DNA of 64,000 nt from Puccinia triticina (GCF_026914185.1 NC_070567.1:4118001-4182000), one strand, 5' to 3'. Counted from the stretch's first letter, positions 9,418 to 20,196 are shown. Notes: a model not told the origin generated them from the sequence alone. Made by a program: numbers and translations.

Positions 9418-10077
9418 AAGTAAGTCCTCCCAATTGTGCACCTCCGAGGGTTCTACTACCGCGTTTCAAACCCTACGACTTGCCACACTCGTGAGCGTCC
9501 AATTGTCCTTTGGTTCTGCTTTTGGTCTAGGATTTCCGGACGGCCCCCCCCCTTTTTTTTTTTTTTTTTGTTTTGTTCCTCTCTTTTTTTTTCTCCGATT
9601 CAATTCACGGCGGCACGCAAGCAGTCTAGGGACAGACTGCAAGTCGTGGGTGGATGTGGTGCGCGGCATGGTACTGGCAGCGCAGGGGACTAGGATCTGG
9701 CTCAGTCTTCAAGCTCACTCGGGCGTGGTTTTCTTTCCCATTTGGTGGCGGCTCCCCCTTTTCTTTTCTTCCTTGGGTTGTGTTTCTGAAGATTCTTGTG
9801 CTATCTTTCTTTCTTTCTTTTTTTTTTCTTCTTTCTTGCTTGATGCGGCTCATTATTTTTCTTTCTGTTTGCGCGCGTTGGTAGGGCATGAAGGTGTGGG
9901 GTTGGTTTTGTTTTTTTTCTTCCTTGGCGAGCGGTTTGTTTCCTTTTTTCCTTTTTTTTAGTTGTGCTGTCTTCGTCGGGTGTGGGTGCGCGCGGAGCAT
10001 GATGGATGGTCCGCAGCTTGCTGCGCCTCTCTGGAGTCTAAGTTCTGTTAGAACTTAGGTGAAGGAGGGGGGGGGCA
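9418..10077 (+). other. 3' untranslated internal region and polypurine tract of the complete gypsy element
   Basis: Second copy of the pyrimidine-rich trailer, with the module at 9420-9496. The polypurine tract at about 10057-10075 ends in a run of nine G followed by CA and then the LTR. Open frames here are homopolymer artefacts. Confidence 0.8.
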
Positions 10078-10529
10078 TGACCTTTCTGATCCAAGTTAAG
10101 GGAATCAAAATTTTTCCGATCAATAGCTCGTTGTATTCTTGACCGATCCTTATCCCTGATCCTTTCAAAGACTGTGGCTGCGACAATATCTTCGGAGTCT
10201 CCCAGTTCAATCCTTCCGATCAACTCAGTTCAAACCTTCCTGATCCTTCGGCGCTCTTTCCCAAAATTGAGTTCTCCGATCTCCTCACGGATTCCTCCCC
10301 ACCTCCTTGAACTCTCTAAGATCACTTCCTTCTCAGCCAACTGTTTGCTTGGCTCCATCTTACAACACAACCGCCGACGCGCTCTCACCGCCGTCGTAAA
10401 ACATTTCAACAACCGCTTTCCGATCTCTACAGCTCATTCGACCATCCCACTTCGGAGGGCTAAAATCTCAACTAATTTCCCAATCCCTCCCACTAACTGC
10501 CGCCGGCCTGCACCGGACGGAGTTCCACA
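10078..10529 (+). repeat. 3' LTR of the complete gypsy element
   Basis: A 452-bp TG...CA repeat matching 2734-3185 with a single CpG-type difference noticed. It is followed at once by DIRS-like coding sequence, which marks the right insertion boundary. Confidence 0.92.
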
Positions 10530-10656
10530 ACGCGTCACATCAAAAGACAACGCCGCAGACGCCCTGTCACGGGGCGATAGATCCAAGCATGACAAGCAGT
10601 TTCAAGTAGCAGTAGTGGTCCCGCGGGACTTAGAATACGGTTTGTTTCAAGTGTAG
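10530..10656 (+). pseudogene. end of RNase H of a DIRS-like retroelement, cut by the gypsy insertion
   Basis: Just after the LTR the frame reads RVTSKDNAADALSRGD and stops at TAG 10654-10656. The pattern of Asn, Ala-Asp, x-Leu-Ser-Arg near the end of an RNase H is shared by gypsy and DIRS-type elements. A tyrosine recombinase of the DIRS type lies just downstream, so this is read as the same element. The rest of its reverse transcriptase is displaced or absent upstream. Confidence 0.65.
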
Positions 10657-10896
10657 TTTCCGTCTTGCTCCTACCATCTTGTTTCACGTTTCCGAGTCCT
10701 CCCTTTCCTTATCAACTCCACCCCTTCTTCCCACGAGGTTAAAAACCCGTGGATCTCTGCAATGAAATCCCAGAACCTTCTCTAACTACCCCCGTGTGAG
10801 AAGCCATCCCTTCCTACCCTGTTCCTAGCATGTCTTCCGCAGATCATTTAGTAGCCCTCACGACTCTCGCTAAAGAAGGGTCCCATCCTAGAGAAC

Positions 10897-11067
10897 TGGA
10901 GGACTTCTCGTCACTTTTGAACAGATCTGGAATTTCAGATTTCGCAGGGAAATCTGGAATCTGGAACTCTGGATCACTTCGGGGATCTTCGGGGACCCAG
11001 ATTTCCCTGCGAAATTTGATATCTGGTGGCTCAGATCTGACTTTCCAGATCGACGGGAAGTCCTCCA
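10897..11067. repeat. 171-bp insertion with terminal inverted repeats
   Basis: The left end TGGAGGACTTCTCGTC and right end GACGGGAAGTCCTCCA are inverted copies with one mismatch. Inside, CAGATTTCGCAGGGAAATC at the left faces GATTTCCCTGCGAAATTTG at the right. It separates the DIRS-like RNase H remnant from the recombinase. Related words recur at 22400-22480. It is probably a small MITE. No clear target duplication was seen. Confidence 0.6.
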
Positions 11068-11091
11068 CTATCCACCCAAGACAAGCATTTC

Positions 11092-12061
11092 CTCTTAGGC
11101 TACAGGTGGAACACCCTGACCTGCTACAACTCAGCGGTCAAGAAATACTTTAAGTTTGCGGAAAGCACTAATCGGAACCCCTTTCACCTCCCACTCACTG
11201 CCTATGACATCTATGACTCCTGCTGCTGGGCGGGGCAAACGTTTGAGTGCCAAGCCTCCCACAAAGGTAACGCTCGCCAAATACCTAGCGGGCATCCAGA
11301 TGTGGCACACGATGCACGACGCTCCATATTCGCACGAAACCAAAAACAAAGTCAGCACCTTCCTGAAATCCTCGGCCTACATAGACGCCAAGCAATCTTC
11401 GAAACCGAAAAAGAAAGCTGTGATGATCAGACATCTCGCTTTACTCATGACGGCATGGGTCAAAGGGACCGAATTCCAGAAGGCACTCCTAGATTTGGTC
11501 ATCGTCGCCTTCTGGGGGCTGGCCAGGCTAGGAGAGCTCACCTACAACAAAAAGATCGGCCCTCTCCGCGAATCAGCTTCAGTACTAGTCAGGGACGTTA
11601 GTTTTCATACCGTCGACCTCAAGAAAAAGGCCACCATAGTCGTTTGAGGAGCCAAGACGGCCGCCCCGGGAGAAGTTCAAGGAATTCACCTGTCTGCGAG
11701 GAAGGTGATGATATGCCCCATCCTAGCCCTCAAGAGAAGAATTAGAGACGCCGCCGGGCGAGACACCTCACTGTTTGGCTACTGGGAAGCTGGAACTAGG
11801 ATGCACATCACCAAACCAACTGCATGCCACGCCCTATCCCAGTTCTGGAACAAAAACGGGTGCTTGGGAATCTCCGGTCACTCCTTCCGAGTCGGAGGGA
11901 CCTCTTTTCTCCGAGCGGCGGGCGTCCACAAAGACGGCATCCGCTGGCTCGGACGTTGGACCTCAGACTGCTACAAGTTGTACATCAGAGAGTACTCCAA
12001 CGCAGAGACTACCGACTCCAACAATATCTTACGAGAGCTACAGGAATGTTGGGCCAATTGA
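11092..12061 (+). pseudogene. DIRS-like tyrosine recombinase, broken by a frameshift and a TGA
   Basis: The N-terminal SAM-like DNA-binding segment starts in frame 1 (LLGYRWNTLTCYNSAVKKYF at 11092-11151). Near 11230-11245 the homology moves to frame 2 (PPTKVTLAKYLAGIQMWH), showing a one-base indel. The catalytic domain has the first Arg in GLARLGELT, the HxxR box in GHSFRVGG, and a C-terminal region with LGRWTSDCYKLYIREY holding the nucleophilic Tyr. A TGA at 11645-11647 interrupts an otherwise continuous frame, in a position where CGA (Arg) would fit. Tyrosine recombinases insert circular cDNA of DIRS-like elements. This copy is dead unless these are sequence errors. Confidence 0.8.
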
Positions 12062-12803
12062 ACATCACTCACCATGGTTGCAATCCACAGTCACTACCTC
12101 CCCTCTTCCAGAGCGGGGCGGGAGCAGAATTCATGAAGGCGCCCGGCTCCGAGCTCTACCGAGCCGGAGAGATGGGTCTAGCGCCTTCGCCCTCACTCCC
12201 TCCGGGGACTTTCTGCTCCGGGAGGATCCGGTCCGCTGCCTTCCCCTCCCTCAAGCACTTCTCCCCGTCAAGTACCCCCTCCCGGGGCACTTTGTACTGT
12301 GAGAAGCATTGAGGGGACACAGCCCAAGGACCGGGGACAATTCCTCCCCCCGTCCCACACACGAGAGTCTTGGGGAGTCACTCCCTGACTCCCGGGGCTC
12401 TCAATATGTGAGCAGTCTGGTGTGCTAACACACCAAGAAGATGAGAGAGCACAAGGTGGCTCACCACCGCGCACACTGAACGCAGTGCTGCGACAGAACC
12501 CGCGGGAAGCGCACAAGGGTAACCTTGAAGTTTCTCCACCCAAGGCCCCAGGTCTCCTACCCTAACCAGACCTCCCCCGTGGCGTCCAGGTGAGAATGGA
12601 CTCCGAGCTCACTTCTCACAACCTCCCCGTGCCCATGCGCTCTGCCAAGCAACAAACTCAACTAAATAGTTGTTTCAGTAGACCAGGACCAACTTACCAA
12701 GTGACAGTTTTGGTAACATGATCAATCATCTTTGGGCTTCGTGTTACAAATTTGACATCAGCCTCCGAAAGCCTTGAGACTCACCCAATTTGTGTCATCA
12801 GAT
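12062..12803. other. noncoding stretch after the recombinase; upstream region of the first secreted-protein gene
   Basis: 12062-12590 is GC-rich with many CCCGGG and CTCCGAG-like short palindromes and probably contains the 3' terminal repeat of the DIRS-like element, though I could not define it. From about 12720 the sequence resembles the region upstream of the second paralog (shared CTTCGTGT-ACAAAT and CATCAGCCT words at 12740-12765 and 19240-19275). It is thus ancestral upstream sequence of the gene at 13916. Confidence 0.5.
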
Positions 12804-12806
12804 TTA

Positions 12807-13587
12807 GGGCCCAATTATAAACCAGTTTTGGAATAATTTTGGGATTGTTTTCAAATAAGTTTGAAATCAAAAAAAATGTGGTGCAGATACAAGGGCCAAA
12901 ACTGTTTCCAACCTGTTTCAAACCAAGTGTAAATTATAAACCCACCACCATGCTGGATGAATTTCCGGTGCAACTGAATGTGAGCCTCACACTACCACAG
13001 GTTGCTCCGTCAGCAGTCGTCCGTCTTGCATGCGCCAAGACAATGGCAGCGACAACAGCAGCGTTCCCACGAACTTGGGGGGACAACCTGGGTCAGGACA
13101 ACTGGCCGCCAATGTCTGCCGACTCTCCCAAGTCAATAGATACCCGTGAATCAGCCTTGAAGGCTGATTCTTGCGCGCAACATCCTGGTTCAACTGTGAG
13201 AGCCTGTAGCTCGCTCATTCTGCGAGCTACATATGAGGTCCCGGGCATTGATAGATGCGCTTGCATCCTGGCTATCCGTCCATGGTTTCCATTTTGCAAT
13301 TACCCGCAAATCAGCCTTGATGGCTGTATCTTGCGCAAGTACATATGCTGTGGCCTTTGGGGGGGGGGGGGGGGGAAGTACTGGTCAGGTGTATGGAGGG
13401 CATCTTCATGCTGAGCTGTAATCACATTCAAAACAGTATTGGTAAACCAGTTTCCCCCAAACCACCGCCCCGAGGTGGTTTGGGTTGTTTTGAGATTTTC
13501 AATCCCAAAAAAGTTAGCAAAACGATATTTCAAACTTATTTGAAACCAATCCTAAAATTATTCCAAAACTAGTTTATAATTGGGCCC
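12807..13587. mobile_element. PIF/Harbinger-type MITE with TTA target duplication
   Basis: This 781-bp element has inverted repeats of about 60 bp starting GGGCCCAATTATAAACC at both ends, differing at only a few sites. It is flanked by TTA at 12804-12806 and 13588-13590. A 3-bp TTA or TAA duplication is typical of the PIF/Harbinger superfamily. It has no transposase frame, so it is non-autonomous. Inside are short palindromes (TCAGCCTTGAAGGCTGA at 13153) and a run of 14 G at about 13360. It splits the upstream region of the gene at 13916. Confidence 0.85.
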
Positions 13588-13915
13588 TTATTGCATCCTC
13601 AGTGCCTTCTACTCTCCCTTTGTATCACCAACGCAAGAAAGAATTTGGCTCCAGAAAGCAGCCAGTGAGCTCCTACCCTAGCAATTGTTCAACGCTTTGA
13701 ATTCCATATTTTCATCATCTACTTTTGCATCATTGCAATTGGGACCTGAGGAATTAACCTTTGGATTCAGGTCATTTACCGCGACCTACTGAGACGCACG
13801 TTTCCCACCCGGCCAGTAAGCTCAATGACAGAATCCTTCATATGGCTAGCACAATAATTAACATGCACTCGCCTCTATATCTGCCAGAAACCCCAACCGG
13901 ACGACGCGACGGAGC

Positions 13916-14473
13916 ATGCTTGTTCAATTATTGCTTGTTGCTCTGGTTTGCAGCATCACACCTGTCTGGGCCTGGCCCCCATGGGGGTCAAAGAGGATTT
14001 GCATCAATACGGTCAATAACCTCGATGAGATCGATAGCATTGGTCTTAGTTTTGATGAGCAATTTCCATTCATGATGGTGGCGCCTCGGGATAATAGGCT
14101 CAAAGTTGCTTATGCGGCGGACAAGGCTAAGCCACCAGCCAGTACTGGTTCTTGCAAAGAACAAATTTTCAACCTCCAAGAAGTATGTGAGGCCTTGGAG
14201 CCTATAAAACCAAATGGGGAAAAAGCTATTGAAAAACTCAAAGAACACCATCAACAAACTGGGGATAATCAGATGGTGGTGGACACAAACACGGAGACAT
14301 GCCACAACTGGGGTGAATTGTATAAGGGGGACTCAATGGACAGGGTTCAAGATTCCGGAATAGCGGATGTGATCAACATGGTCTGCACTCAGAAAATCCA
14401 AGCCTTGCTTTATAAATACAAGCATTGGAATAATGAAAATCCACGTGTGAAAATCATGCTGCCATTTAGCTAG
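13916..14473 (+). CDS. small secreted protein, paralog 1 (candidate effector)
   Basis: A 185-aa single-exon frame. Residues 1-18 form a clear signal peptide (MLVQLLLVALVCSITPVWA, cleavage likely after WA). The mature part has four or five cysteines and no domain I recognise. It is paralogous to the protein at 19693: the signal peptide is nearly the same (VALVCSI-PVWA), an IDEI/LDEID segment follows, and the C-terminal IADVIN-VC-QKI block is conserved. Conserved words also lie before the ATG (CACCCGGCCAGTAAGCTC, CCGGACGACGCG), so this is a gene duplication including the 5' region. Small secreted proteins in paralogous clusters are common among rust effectors, but function is inference. Confidence 0.8.
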   Translation: MLVQLLLVALVCSITPVWAWPPWGSKRICINTVNNLDEIDSIGLSFDEQFPFMMVAPRDNRLKVAYAADKAKPPASTGSCKEQIFNLQEVCEALEPIKPNGEKAIEKLKEHHQQTGDNQMVVDTNTETCHNWGELYKGDSMDRVQDSGIADVINMVCTQKIQALLYKYKHWNNENPRVKIMLPFS

Positions 14474-17394
14474 TATTAGGAGGAAGACCAAAGTCCCACT
14501 GTCCCTGCGAGCACCATCCCGCCAGAGAGGCTTCGCACCTCCTCGGAGAGGCCTACATATTTCATCTTGAGGAATCCCTCCTGGGAGGAAATTTTCCGTT
14601 GAATACTGTCAGCCTGTAGGTAACTAACCATGTCTGAGAGGGTTGTTACTAGCAAGATGATAGTGTAATATGCCAAGGATGGGCCAATGGGTTTGTGGTA
14701 AGACCTGTAAAAGGTTTCATTCTATCAGTAATCTTGACTGAGAGGCTTGCTCAATGAAGGTGCATCCAGATCAACACAAGGTGTTAATAGGCATCCAAGG
14801 AATAACTCAACTTGGGTTTGTGGTTTTACCTACAGAAAGGTAAGGGTAATCAGGAGTTGATGTTATTCCTGAATTGAAAGATGGGTGAGAATAAAATCAC
14901 TGTTTAACTATAGTGTGGGTTAAACTTTGCTGTAATATTCTGCGGGATAAACAGTCCTGGGGGGGGGGGGGGTGTTTATATAGCGGGAAAAGAGCAGGAG
15001 GGGATTTGAGGTGCTGGGAGGCGCTTCAGGACCAGGGGGGAACTGGAAGCACTCAAAGGAAGCAGATACTCATGAGGATCAACATTGGAAATGATCAGGG
15101 CATTGTAATGATCAGTACTGATCCTAGATCAGTGGCTGTGTACACTAGCTGATCATAGGAATCAGTGATTTGATTCAGTGCTCTTTTGAATTAGATTACA
15201 TCATTTATTGTTTATGTATTTATATCATAATCAATATGTTATGTAAGTAGGAAATGAGGTGTAACAGGGGATGAATGAGTGACACCTGTCTTGGGGGTAT
15301 TTCACGTGTACAGTAATGTTACAGTATATTGTAATCTTACTGTTTGCACGTAACTTAAATCTTATAACAACATTAAATTATGGTAACTGTATTCAACTAT
15401 GGTTATCTGTAATGTAATGTATAACAAGAGTACATTCTTAAGCTTGTATCTAATGATATACATATGTAATAAAGGTGTAAAAGGAATGTACTATATGTAA
15501 TGAGAACAATTGCAGGTACTTGGTACGTGTAAGGTACTGTGAAATGTACTCTGTGGCTGACAAATACCGTTATGGTGTCCAACAAGGATCACAGACTTGC
15601 AGCCAGCTGCAATAAATCACACCCGGCTGACGGGGACTGTAAGCAGGAAATATGCGTGTTGGTCAAGGCAGGTTGTGCAGTCTTGTCAACTGAGAGGAAT
15701 GACTCTTGGTTGACTAGAAAATAGTTATGATATGCCGCTTCCAAAGTTGTGCATCAAACCTGCTTGTCTGATCCTCCTGATCAGGGAATTCTCTTGAGTG
15801 AGGGCCAGATTAGGCACTCAAATCTCCTGCGCTCTCTGTTGTGGGGCTCTTCCGGATTACTAGCACAAATGCTGGAGTGGCATGGAAACTGTCTTTCCGG
15901 TTCCACAAGCAAGTCAAAGGTAGTTGAGGTCGTTTCTTCTGCTCACCTCTGGCTTCCTGTACTCTATAATTCTCTAGAAAGGTTATCTGGGACAACTCAA
16001 AGCCGGCTTAGGAGAAACATATGTGACAAGAAAAGGTAGGGTATATTCCTGCCCTTGCTAGAACATCTCAAGCGCAAGGCCTAATAGGAGGACTGTAACA
16101 CACAAATGGGCTCCTGGTTGTGCAAAAGTCATTGTCCATTTCTGGTCATGCGGCGTGAATATGTAAGCTGTTAGGATTGTCAGCCTGTAGGTAACTCACT
16201 GTGTCTCAGAGGGTTGTTACTAGCAGTTTGAAAATTGGGGGCCACTTATACATACAAATTTAGTATGAAAAGTTATTTATAGTAATTTTCATCATACTTC
16301 AGTCTAGTATTTTCATCTCGGAAGTAGTTAGCATCTTTGAGAAGTATTCTAGACTAAAATTAGTTTCAGCCAGAAAAGCCAATTCTTATACGTGCCAACA
16401 ATTGTATCACAAAGCTGTTAATCTTTCCAGATTAAAATCCAGTCTCATACTAGCTTGTTGTCTATAGAATAAGCTCATTTTGTGGCTCTTTCTTCCCCAT
16501 GTTGTCATTAGTGAAATAGTACCACATTATTATTTAGCCTTCATCACCTCTTCTATCACAAATTTGATCATTATAAATTGAACCCTTGAGGATTAAACAC
16601 TTAAATTTTGCCCCCAACCTTGCCATATCATCTCCTCCCTGCGCCTTACAAGTGATTGACACTAGTATTTCGTAGTAGCTGTGCCTAGAAAGATAAAAAG
16701 AGCCACATTTAACATTCTTCTTTGTGCTATTTCTCTCAGAGCTTCAGGGGAGCAGCCCTTCAAGCACTACAAAGCTCTCCAAGCTCTTTCTCCCCAAGTG
16801 TGAGAAGTTCCACACCGGCCCGACTGCAGACTTGTTTTGGCCCACCTCTGTTTCAACTCATGTGGCATTTTTTTGGTGCATTCCTTGACCCAAGATTAAG
16901 AAGCCTCTCTGGAGGTGTTGTAGGGGCAACACTCTTGTAGAGAGGCTATGTGCAAATTTGGGGCTGGCACAATTGCCAAATTAGGTACCCCAATTACCTC
17001 TTTAAATTAGTTATAAGAAAAACAGCACACCCAGTTGAACATTCCAATAGACATAATTTATCTTTGTCTTGATGTGCATCTTTTGTGCTATGTAGCGTTC
17101 TGATACCCTGTAAACCTGATTTTTTATGGACAAAAGAAAACTGCCTCAATCCTCCCCCCCCTCAGCAACACACCTTGTTTGGGCATCAAAATTCAATTTT
17201 CCCAATACTTCTTAAAAAAAGGGGGTTGAAAAATTGACTCCCAAAAATTAATTTTCTGACTCCCAAACGTTGCGGACATCCGGAAGACCATAGTGCAATG
17301 TCCGCACCGGGTCGCCAGGACCCAAAATTGGTCCTGGGCAATTTTGGGAGTCGGAAAATTAATTCTGCTATCCAGAATGAGAGTCAAAAATTTA
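14474..17394. other. noncoding stretch with a 48-bp direct repeat and AT-rich DNA
   Basis: No convincing gene. A 48-bp sequence starting TGTCAGCCTGTAGGTAAC and ending TTACTAGCA occurs in the same direction at 14607-14654 and 16178-16225, with four or five differences. It starts TG and ends CA but has no matching flanking duplication. 15170-15560 is AT-rich with many GTAATG/TGTAATG words. A G run lies at 14958-14971. 17190-17390 contains short inverted repeats of the type GGGAGTTGAAAAAT / CGACTCCCA that introduce the hairpin region. Confidence 0.5.
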
Positions 17395-18724
17395 GGGAGT
17401 TGAAAAATCGACTCCCATAAATTAATTTATCGACTCCCAAAACATGTTTACGTCGCGGGGACAGTCTCACGACGTCCACCCCGGGTCCCCGGGACCAAAT
17501 TTTGACCCGCGCGGATTTTGGGAGTCGATCATCAAGTTAAATAATCTGTACTAAAACATTTAGCTGCAAGGCAGTAGCCCACCAACAGAAATAATTTTGA
17601 TTCAGCTGGGGCTTTTGGTCATATCTACTACTGATTGCCTCCGCCATAGTTATTAGTCCCTCTGCCACAGTTATTGGTCCCTCTGCCACATTAATTTGTG
17701 CCTCTGCCACAGCTAGTGGTCCCTCCGCCAAATTTAATAGTACCTCTGACACAGTTATTAGTCCCTCTGCCACAGTTATCAGTCCCCCCGCCACAGTTAT
17801 TGGTCCCTCCACCAGCTATTAGTCCCTCTGCCTATTAAATGTGGCAAAGGGACTAATATCTGTGGCAGACACACTATTAACTGTGGTTGAGGGACTAATA
17901 ACTGTGTCAGAGGGACTAATGACTGTGGCGGGGGGAATAATAACTGTGGTCAAGGGACTAATAAATGTGGCGGGGGGACTAATAACTGTGGTGAAGGGAC
18001 TAATAACTGGGTCGGAGGCACTATTCAATTTGGTGGAGTGACTATTAAATGTGGCATAGGGACAAATTACTGTGGCAGAGGGACCAATAACTGCGGCGGA
18101 GGGACTAATAACTACGATGGAGGCAATTAGTTGTAGATATGACCAAAAGCCCCAGCTGACTCAAAATTATTTCTGTTGGTGGGTTACCGCCTTGCAACTG
18201 AATGTTTTAGTACAGATTATTTAACTTGATGATCCAAAATTTGGTGCACTTTGCAGCACAGTAGCTGGTTCTGGCGGATATCCTTAGTAGGAAATCCGCC
18301 CAATTAGACCCCCAGTTGCACGTGACTTGCCTGGGGTGTGCTACTGCCAAGAAGCTCACAAGGTGCTTTTCAGCTGTATTTCTGCCCACTGTAAAACTTT
18401 GGGGGGCTTTGGGGCACCATAGCTAATGCTTTGGCGGATTTCCTTAGTAGGAAATCCCCAAAATTGGACCCACAGTAGCCCACCCATTTCCTGGGGTGTG
18501 ATACTGCCGTGCAGCTCACCATGTGCTCTTAAGAGCACTTTCTGACTGCTGCAAAATTTTGGGGGGCTTTGAGCGCCCCAAATTAATTTTCCGACTCCCA
18601 AAATCCGCGCGGGTCAAAATTTGGTCCCACGGACCCGGGTTGGACGTCGTGAGACGGTCCCCGCAACGTAAACATGTTTTGGGAGTCGATAAATTAATTT
18701 ACGGGAGTTGATTTTTCAACTCCC
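17395..18724. repeat. nested fold-back structure with arms of about 350 bp built of 21-bp repeats
   Basis: The inner palindrome runs 17527-18234. From both ends inward the sequence begins GATCATCAAGTTAAATAATC and reaches a centre near 17835. Its arms contain imperfect tandem units of about 21 bp (TCCCTCTGCCACAGTTATTAG type on the left, the complement on the right). The outer inverted repeat is 17395-17526 against 18592-18724, beginning GGGAGTTGAAAAATCGACTCCC-like. Between the right inner arm and the right outer arm lies a tandem duplication of about 170 bp (18236-18583). Frames such as LITVAEGLITVSE arise from the repeat period and are not genes. The design resembles fold-back (FB-like) transposons. 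Confidence 0.8.
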
Positions 18725-19692
18725 AAAATTTAATTTCACAAAAAATGGCAAAAATAAAGAAAAATGGCGAAAATTCCCGCGCGAATTTCCTGGCGATGTT
18801 GCGTTCGGCGTTGAGTGTTCTGTTGCCGGTTCCGTTGTGCTAGTTCCTAGCCAGTACCGGTTGCTCCCCCGCGCGCGTGCCTCGCGGTGGCTCCACTACC
18901 GCTGTCCCTTGGACTCGGCCTACCTCCCGCTGCGCTCCCGGTAAGCGCACATTAAAAATGTATGAAAAACTGGAATATCCCCTGAGTGTACGCATGAATT
19001 GAGTCAGAAAATGTATGAATTTTGGCAAGATTCCGGATTTTACATTACCCCCATTTATAGGGGGCTTCCAGGGTCCTGCTCTACACCAAAATGGTTCTCT
19101 GCTGTCAGGCCAAAAGGCTGAACATTCCTCTGCCAATGGCAGTGGGGTTGCCAACGCCGCTGCTATACCGGGCACGAGGGAGTTGTGTCAAGTTCGGTAC
19201 GAGGGACTTGTGTCAAGTTCGTCCTTGACCCCGACCATCTTCGAGCTTCGTGTCACAAATCCAGCATCAGCCTGCACCTCGCCCACCTCGTGTCCATCCA
19301 GACTTGCTATCAAATTCGTTCCATCTTGGGCCATTGACTCCTGCATCAACTATCCCAGCTGCAGCATCGACTCGCGAAGAACTTGGGTCCAGCCCTAGCG
19401 ATCGTTGAACACTCTTCTATATACTTGCATATTTATATTGTCTTCTGCACTTTTGCATCACCGCCGTCTGGAGCTTGTAAGGAGTCGGCCTATTGGGTAA
19501 GTTTTATCTGTGCATCATTGTTTCGCCAACATTGACGAATTGCGGCTTCCGTCTCTAGGTTTCGTCAACTGCTACTTATACCGCGGCACGTCTTCCACCC
19601 GGCCAGTAAGCTCCATGAATGATTCCTCTCCAAGCAGCTGGAGCCATAGCTAACATGCATCCAGAAATCTCGACCGGACGACGCGGCAGACG
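18725..19692. other. upstream region of the second secreted-protein gene, with probable 5' UTR intron
   Basis: 18725-19220 has no recognisable gene. From 19230 it resembles 12725-12806 and from 19390 it resembles 13675-13915, both upstream of the first paralog. A TATATA/TATTTATAT stretch lies at 19420-19438. A probable 62-nt 5' UTR intron spans 19497-19558 (GTAAGT...CTCTAG). The block CACCCGGCCAGTAAGCTC shortly before the ATG is shared with the first paralog. Confidence 0.55.
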
Positions 19693-20196
19693 ATGTTTTC
19701 CCGATTCTTGGTGGTTGCTCTGGTGTGCAGCATCCCGTCGGTCTGGGCCACGTGGGGGATGAAGGGGAAACGCATCAACCCGGTCAACTTGGGGCAAATC
19801 GATGAAATTGGCCAGCTAGCGCGACTTCCATACGTGTCGCTTAAACCTGATGGCAACGATCTCCACGTTCACTATTTGGCGCCAAAGCCAGGAGCCTATG
19901 AAGCTCAGAGGGCACGTTGGAACCTGCAAGAATTTTATCGCGCCTTGGAGGGTATATCATTATCACACGGGAAAGAAGCTACCAATACACTTGAACACTT
20001 CCGCCAATGCAGAGAAAGAATGCCGGTGGGAACTACTAACAGGCTCGATGAACTAGGCAAGTGGCCTTCCACATGGGAGAGGATGGAGCCAACGTCCCCG
20101 GCGCAACGGCATGAAATAGCGGATGTGATCAACAGGGTCTGTATGCAGAAAATCTTAGCGCAGCCTTTCATCGACGGAGCTCCCGAAACAGATTGA
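19693..20196 (+). CDS. small secreted protein, paralog 2 (candidate effector)
   Basis: A 167-aa single-exon frame. The signal peptide is residues 1-19 (MFSRFLVVALVCSIPSVWA). The mature protein is charged with few cysteines. It shares with the protein at 13916 the signal peptide, the INPVN-DEI segment, the NLQE(F/V)xxALE helix and the C-terminal EIADVINRVCMQKI block. The mature middle is much more diverged than the signal peptide and C-terminus. No enzymatic motif was recognised. ATG 19693 is chosen because it begins the signal peptide and follows the conserved CCGGACGACGCGG word. Confidence 0.8.
   Translation: MFSRFLVVALVCSIPSVWATWGMKGKRINPVNLGQIDEIGQLARLPYVSLKPDGNDLHVHYLAPKPGAYEAQRARWNLQEFYRALEGISLSHGKEATNTLEHFRQCRERMPVGTTNRLDELGKWPSTWERMEPTSPAQRHEIADVINRVCMQKILAQPFIDGAPETD

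Larger units (their letters stand above)
2734..10529 (+). mobile_element. complete Ty3/gypsy LTR retrotransposon
   Basis: A 7,796-bp element: LTR, tRNA-derived primer-binding site, gag, protease, pol, purine tract, LTR. Gag and the protease frame are separated by one in-frame TGA, and protease and pol overlap by ATGA, so expression needs recoding or reinitiation unless the TGA is a mutation. LTRs differ by one base out of 452, so insertion or recombination is very recent. Its right end abuts RNase H coding sequence of a DIRS-like element at 10530. The left flank is another gypsy copy, so no target duplication can be read. Confidence 0.93.

Noticed and set aside
17537..18041. Two repeat-rich open frames (LITVAEG and complement) in the hairpin
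   Set aside because: They result from a 21-bp repeat period with no stop; both strands show the same pattern, so they are not coding.
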